NCBI GenBank assembly: GCA_903848465.1
Contig: CAINGK010000150.1
Coordinates: 38,392 to 102,391 of the forward strand
Reading direction: 5' to 3'
Source: an uncultured Verrucomicrobiota bacterium
GTDB lineage: Bacteria; Verrucomicrobiota; Verrucomicrobiia; Verrucomicrobiales; Verrucomicrobiaceae
Length of the DNA: 64,000 nt
Positions 60,229 through 64,000 of this stretch are shown here, in pieces; the first letter of the stretch is position 1, and every line of letters begins with the position of its first letter. A program made the position numbers and the translations under genes. Under the pieces are notes generated by a model that was not told the DNA's origin, made no database searches, and was given only the letters and a program-made list of their open reading frames with translations.

Positions 60229-61896
60229 TCAATTTTTTGACTGGATGTTCCCAGACTTCTTGATGGCGCGCATGAGACGCCAGCCGAGGAAGAGGGACAG
60301 GGCATAGCCCACCGCGCCGAAGACGGACACACCGTAAAAGAGCGGCGCGGCTTGGCGGCTCCACAGTTCACTGGAGCCCAGGAAGATGGCCGCAGTGAGG
60401 ATGCCGAGGACGAGGCGGTTGACGATGGGGTCGAGATGGCGGTGGTCGAGGTGTACCGTGAAGGAGCCGTCACGGAAACGGGCCAGCATATCGGTGATGT
60501 CACGTGGTAGCGCCGTGAGCAGACGATCCCACACACGGATGGAGCGCCGGGCACGTTTGGCGATGCGGCTTGGTGAGAACCGGCGCAGCATCAAGCGCGT
60601 GCAGTAGGGCTGCATCAGCTCGGCTAGGCTTACGTCCGGACTGAAGCGCCGCGAGGTGCCTTCCAGCACGATGAGGGTTTTCAGTAGCATGGCCAACGTC
60701 GGGGGCAGGACAATATGGTGACTACGGATGATTTCGACCAGATTGCTCAAGGCGGCGCCGACGTGGATGTCGTTGAGCGGGTGGCCGGTGTAATCTGCCA
60801 TGAACTCCTGCAAATCTGCGCGAAGCTTTTCACGGGCGCAGTCGGGGGGGACGGAGCCCAGGCGGAGGACTTGCTCGGCCACGAGTTCCGAGTCGTTTTC
60901 CACGATGCCGAGTAGAAGTGCTTCCACTTCATCGCGCAAATCTTCATCAATCCGGCCGACCATGCCACAGTCGATGACGCCCACGATGTTGCCGGGCAGG
61001 AGGATGAGGTTCCCGGGATGCGGATCGGCGTGGTAGAAGCCGTCACGGAAGACCATTTCGAGATACATGTTTGCGCCACGTTTGGCGAATTCACCGAGAT
61101 CCACACCGGACTGCTGCAAGGACTCGATGTCGGTGCCGATGATGCCGTCCAGATGCTGCATGGTGACGACTTGATGAGAGCAGAACTCGCTGAAGAGTTC
61201 CGGGATGCAGACGGTCGGGTCGTTGGCAAAGTTGCGGGCAAACTCTTCCTGATTCTGCCGCTCGTAAGTCAGGTCGAGTTCGCGCAACAGGGTGCGGCGG
61301 AACTGACGCACGACCGCCAGCGGCTGGTAGGAGCGCAGGGCGGGCGAGTGCGTTTCCAGCAGCTCGGCGAGCGCCTGAACGATCTCCACATCCGTGGCGG
61401 CCTGTTCAGCCACGCCAGCACGGCGCACTTTGACAACGACGCTATGACCGGTGTGAAGCCGGGCGGCGTGGACTTGGGCCACGGAAGCAGCGGCGAGAGG
61501 GGTGTCGTCAAAGCTGGCAAAAAGCTCCGCAATCGGCTGGCCGAGTTCTTTTTCTATCGTCGCACGGGCCACGGCGGAGGGATCGGGCGGTACATTGGCC
61601 TGAAGTTGGGAGAGCTCTTCGGTCAGCTCGGGGCCGAGCAGGTCGGCACGAGTGCTGAGCATCTGGCCGAGCTTGATGAAGGTGGTGCCTAGTTCCGTGA
61701 GTGCCATGCGCACGCGTGCTGCCTGCGTCACACCGGTAGTGAGGGACTGGCCGTCGGCGCTCTTGAGCCGGTCCTGCAGCCAGGAGTATTTAAAGCCGCC
61801 GAACAGGTCCGCGAGTCCATACTTGCCGAGTACGGCGGCAATTTCCGCGATGCGTTTGGCATAACGTTCGAGGCGAGCCAGGGCGTCGATCTTCAT
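60229..61896 (-). CDS. ABC1/UbiB-family atypical kinase
   Basis: ATG 61896 follows a GGAG site on the minus strand; the longer frame start is ignored. The 555-residue protein has the ABC1/UbiB pattern: KLGQMLSTR with the invariant KxGQ, AAASVAQVHAA (A-rich loop), YHADPHPGNLILL with the catalytic NPHPGN-type segment, and two C-terminal membrane helices (LVLGILTAAIFLGSS, FYGVSVFGAVGYALSLFLG). UbiB-like proteins are needed for ubiquinone or other lipid synthesis. The substrate is unknown. Confidence 0.9.
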   Translation of the reverse strand: MKIDALARLERYAKRIAEIAAVLGKYGLADLFGGFKYSWLQDRLKSADGQSLTTGVTQAARVRMALTELGTTFIKLGQMLSTRADLLGPELTEELSQLQANVPPDPSAVARATIEKELGQPIAELFASFDDTPLAAASVAQVHAARLHTGHSVVVKVRRAGVAEQAATDVEIVQALAELLETHSPALRSYQPLAVVRQFRRTLLRELDLTYERQNQEEFARNFANDPTVCIPELFSEFCSHQVVTMQHLDGIIGTDIESLQQSGVDLGEFAKRGANMYLEMVFRDGFYHADPHPGNLILLPGNIVGVIDCGMVGRIDEDLRDEVEALLLGIVENDSELVAEQVLRLGSVPPDCAREKLRADLQEFMADYTGHPLNDIHVGAALSNLVEIIRSHHIVLPPTLAMLLKTLIVLEGTSRRFSPDVSLAELMQPYCTRLMLRRFSPSRIAKRARRSIRVWDRLLTALPRDITDMLARFRDGSFTVHLDHRHLDPIVNRLVLGILTAAIFLGSSELWSRQAAPLFYGVSVFGAVGYALSLFLGWRLMRAIKKSGNIQSKN

Positions 61897-61987
61897 TCTG
61901 GAGTAATCTCCACACGAAAGAGGCATCTGACAATGTGGAATGATCACTCTCGGCTGGCAGATGCGGCAGGCTCGGGTATTCATGGGT

Positions 61988-62569
61988 ATGAGCACTCCCA
62001 AAATTCTCGCTTTTGCCGGCAGCACCCGTGCCGCCTCGTATAACAAGCAACTGGTGCGTTTTGCCGCCGAGGCGGCACGTGCCGCCGGAGCTGAGGTCAC
62101 GCTGCTGGATCTGCGTGATTATCCGCTGCCGTTGTTCGACGGCGATTTGGAAGAACAGCAAGGGCTGCCGGAGAACGCCAAAAAATTAAAGGCGATCTTG
62201 CGTGAGCACGACGCCTTTATGATCGCTTCTCCTGAGTACAACAGTTCCATCACTGCCGTGCTTAAAAACACGATCGACTGGGTGTCCCGCAGCGCGAGCG
62301 ATGACGAGCCTGCGCTGGCCGCCTTCCGTGGCAAAACAGCGGCGCTGCTCAGCGCCTCCCCTGGTGCGCTAGGCGGGCTGCGAGGGTTGGTTCATCTGCG
62401 TGCCATTCTGGGCAACATCGGTGTCATCGTGCTGCCGGATCAAGTGGCGGTCCCCAAGGCTCATGAGGTCTTCGAAGCTTCGGGCGGTCTCAAGGATGAG
62501 CACTCTGCCAGGCAAGTGACGCGCGTGGCCCAGGGACTTGTCGATTTCCTGCGGAAGCATCTGGGCTGA
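61988..62569 (+). CDS. NADPH-dependent FMN reductase
   Basis: ATG 61988 is chosen over an upstream frame start that adds a poorly conserved leader. The 193-residue flavodoxin-like protein has the phosphate-binding loop FAGSTRAASYNKQL, the PEYNSSITAVLKNTIDW segment and the SASPGALGGLRGL turn of the family (PF03358). It reduces FMN or quinones with NAD(P)H. It is divergent from the UbiB gene by 91 bp. Confidence 0.92.
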   Translation: MSTPKILAFAGSTRAASYNKQLVRFAAEAARAAGAEVTLLDLRDYPLPLFDGDLEEQQGLPENAKKLKAILREHDAFMIASPEYNSSITAVLKNTIDWVSRSASDDEPALAAFRGKTAALLSASPGALGGLRGLVHLRAILGNIGVIVLPDQVAVPKAHEVFEASGGLKDEHSARQVTRVAQGLVDFLRKHLG

Positions 62570-62587
62570 TGCCTGTGGCGCGCCAGG

Positions 62588-63553
62588 CTACCAGTCAAAA
62601 AACAACCGGGCATACACGGTGCCGGTGAAAACCTTGTAGCTGGAGCCATCCTGGGTTGACAAGGAGTTTGTGTAACTGCCGATCACGTCAAAGGCGAGGT
62701 ATTTCAGCGGCTGCCAGGTGGCGGTCATGGTGGGGGTCCAAATTCGGTCGGTGCGGACGACATGAATGAACTGTTCGATGGAATACTGCACCGAGGGCGT
62801 GAGGTAAAACTTGTGCCCTTTGAAAGGCACGAAGGTCAGGCCAAGGTTGAAATTGTGCTTGTGCTTGTTTGGCACGAAGTCGGTCGGGCTGCCGTTGTCC
62901 TGATAAAGGTATTCATAGCTCCAGGCAGGAGTGAGCCAGGACTTGTAGAGCCAGGTAAACTCCGTGGCCGCACGGTAGGTGTAGGTGTCCAGCGTGCGTG
63001 TACCAGTAGCCCGATTGAATAGGCGTGAGAATTCCCAGCTTAGTGGCAGGTTCACGTCCAGTTTCTTGTCGAAAAAGGTGTGATCATAGCTGAGCATCTG
63101 ACTGAAGGTGCTGGAGATGAAGTCTTGCGTGGCGTTGTCAGCCCTGCCGTAGTAGAACCAAGATTGGTCAAAGGTGTTGGAGAACGTCCAGTGTTCATTG
63201 AGCGCCGCATCAAGGGAGACACCGGCAATCTGCGCGTAATTCGAGTCCGTCTGCGCACCATCCTGAGTGTTGAAGACATTGTTCGAAAGGGAGTACATGG
63301 AACTCGTCCTGAACTGCATCGAGAGAATTTCGCTGAGCGTTTTATACCAACTCTTGCTTTCGCCTGCAGCGGCTGAAATGGACTGATTTTCCGCTGAATC
63401 TCCCAAATCGCCTAATCGTTCCCGGGTGCTGCGCACCCGGGACAGGAGACGTAGCCGTGACTGGATGATGTTGGAGTGTTTGGTGTTGGTGGCCGCATCC
63501 AGGCGGCACGTCAAAACGGCCAGCGCTATGAGTATGAAAAACTGAATGCGCAT
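62588..63553 (-). CDS. outer-membrane beta-barrel protein
   Basis: The 321-residue protein has a signal peptide (MRIQFFILIALAVLTCRLDA) and, after a helical linker, a series of amphipathic strands rich in aromatic residues (SWFYYGRAD, YTYRAATEFTWLYKSW, WSYEYLYQD, KFYLTPSVQYSIEQF). The last residue is Trp in RLFFDW, the outer-membrane assembly signal. About 12 strands can be counted. The function and any channel cannot be inferred. The gene may be co-transcribed with a small secreted protein gene 55 bp upstream. Confidence 0.82.
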   Translation of the reverse strand: MRIQFFILIALAVLTCRLDAATNTKHSNIIQSRLRLLSRVRSTRERLGDLGDSAENQSISAAAGESKSWYKTLSEILSMQFRTSSMYSLSNNVFNTQDGAQTDSNYAQIAGVSLDAALNEHWTFSNTFDQSWFYYGRADNATQDFISSTFSQMLSYDHTFFDKKLDVNLPLSWEFSRLFNRATGTRTLDTYTYRAATEFTWLYKSWLTPAWSYEYLYQDNGSPTDFVPNKHKHNFNLGLTFVPFKGHKFYLTPSVQYSIEQFIHVVRTDRIWTPTMTATWQPLKYLAFDVIGSYTNSLSTQDGSSYKVFTGTVYARLFFDW

Positions 63554-63608
63554 CCTTGAGAGGTCAACAGGCCGGAGGTTCGGATGAGGGGGCGAGATCT
63601 AATAAAGC

Positions 63609-63854
63609 CTATTTCTTTTTGGAATCGGCTGCTGGCGTTTGTTTATCGAGCATGCGCTGGGTTCTTTGCTGCTGACGCAGCATGCCGATCCGTTGAGCAC
63701 TGCCTCCTGCGGTGAGATCATTGCGTCGCTGGGATGCAATCACTTTGGCATGCGGGGGCGGAGCAGCGGACAAAGCGGAGGCGGCAAATACGAATACGAC
63801 AGTGCCTGCCCGAAGAAGATGCGGCAAGGGGTGATCTAGGGTGTTCATATTCAT
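63609..63854 (-). CDS. small secreted basic protein of unknown function
   Basis: The 81-residue protein has a signal peptide (about 1-30, VVFVFAASALSAA) and a short mature part rich in Gln, Arg and Lys (RIGMLRQQQRTQRMLDKQT, ending DSKKK). There is no family match. It lies 55 bp upstream of the outer-membrane barrel gene on the same strand, so the two may be co-expressed. Confidence 0.6.
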   Translation of the reverse strand: MNMNTLDHPLPHLLRAGTVVFVFAASALSAAPPPHAKVIASQRRNDLTAGGSAQRIGMLRQQQRTQRMLDKQTPAADSKKK

Positions 63855-63920
63855 AAGTACATTAGACTTGTTACCGGATAATTAAGATAAGTTAATTGAG
63901 TTGGGTGGCGTACATGGTGA

Positions 63921-64000
63921 ATGCTGCAATTCACCCGGATTATCAAGGACGCCCGCACCCTCAAAGCCCTCATTGGCATGGGACGAGGTGAGTTCGACCA
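63921..64000 (+). CDS. start of a transposase-like protein, truncated by the window
   Basis: ATG 63921 begins MLQFTRIIKDARTLKALIGMGRGEFD and runs off the window end. This opening resembles the N-terminal helix-turn-helix of IS5/IS4-type DDE transposases, in which a short Arg-rich helix precedes A-L-x-G-M/L-x-x-x-E-F. Only 26 codons are visible. The preceding 60 bases are AT-richer than the surroundings and could hold the left inverted repeat, but its partner lies outside. The call is tentative. Confidence 0.4.
   Translation, partial: MLQFTRIIKDARTLKALIGMGRGEFD

Overview
The window looks like a chromosomal segment of a Gram-negative Verrucomicrobiota-type bacterium (phylum-level inference only). 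The signs are a dense set of secreted type I sulfatases mixed with sugar phosphate isomerases and FAD/SDR oxidoreductases, many N-terminal signal peptides, an outer-membrane-type envelope (OmpA, lipoproteins, a beta-barrel with a C-terminal aromatic residue, an Mla/MCE lipid transporter, a YdbH-like protein), a Hanks-type kinase, an ECF sigma factor with a membrane domain, and many genes without a clear Shine-Dalgarno site. No rRNA, tRNA or CRISPR array was recognised.

Region 1 (1-23.9 kb, all on +) is one run of about twenty genes, none separated by more than about 65 bp and several overlapping, so it probably behaves as one or a few long transcripts. It encodes five periplasmic or surface sulfatases, each with an intact C-x-P/A-x-R formylglycine motif, a GH76-like alpha-mannanase, two SGNH-esterase-like proteins, a class C beta-lactamase-like serine hydrolase, two alpha/beta hydrolases and a beta-helix protein that is frameshifted in this sequence. 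The intracellular side has an FAD oxidoreductase, an SDR, two TIM-barrel isomerases, a SIS-domain isomerase and two PfkB sugar kinases. The natural reading is use of a sulfated and probably esterified polysaccharide: desulfation and de-esterification outside, oxidation, isomerisation and phosphorylation inside. The GH76-like protein points to a mannan-type backbone. No transporter or regulator lies in the cluster.

Region 2 (23.9-32.9 kb) is mixed: a thioesterase, an OmpA-family protein, a secreted sugar isomerase next to a jelly-roll protein, an ECF sigma factor with a long hydrophobic extension, an APH-fold kinase, TrmO, and a two-gene amino-acid-type ABC transporter.

Region 3 (32.9-41 kb) is envelope biology. 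Its centre is a minus-strand operon of a YdbH-like AsmA-family protein, a lipoprotein that appears to fuse YnbE-like and YdbL-like parts, and a small membrane protein. The YdbH-like frame is broken exactly at four copies of an 8-bp tandem repeat; five or two copies would restore it, so this may be a phase-variable switch.

Region 4 (41-48 kb) is housekeeping: an isomerase, ClpP with a strong terminator, SugE, a Ser/Thr kinase, Prs, L25/Ctc, Pth and S6.

Region 5 (48-64 kb) holds a large Sel1-repeat protein flanked by a 20-bp direct repeat, aspartate kinase, an RluE-like pseudouridine synthase, a DUF374 acyltransferase, a compact operon (STAS, MlaE, MlaF, MlaD and an RsbU/SpoIIE-type phosphatase), xylulokinase, an ABC1/UbiB kinase, an FMN reductase, an outer-membrane barrel, and the first codons of a possible transposase at the right edge.
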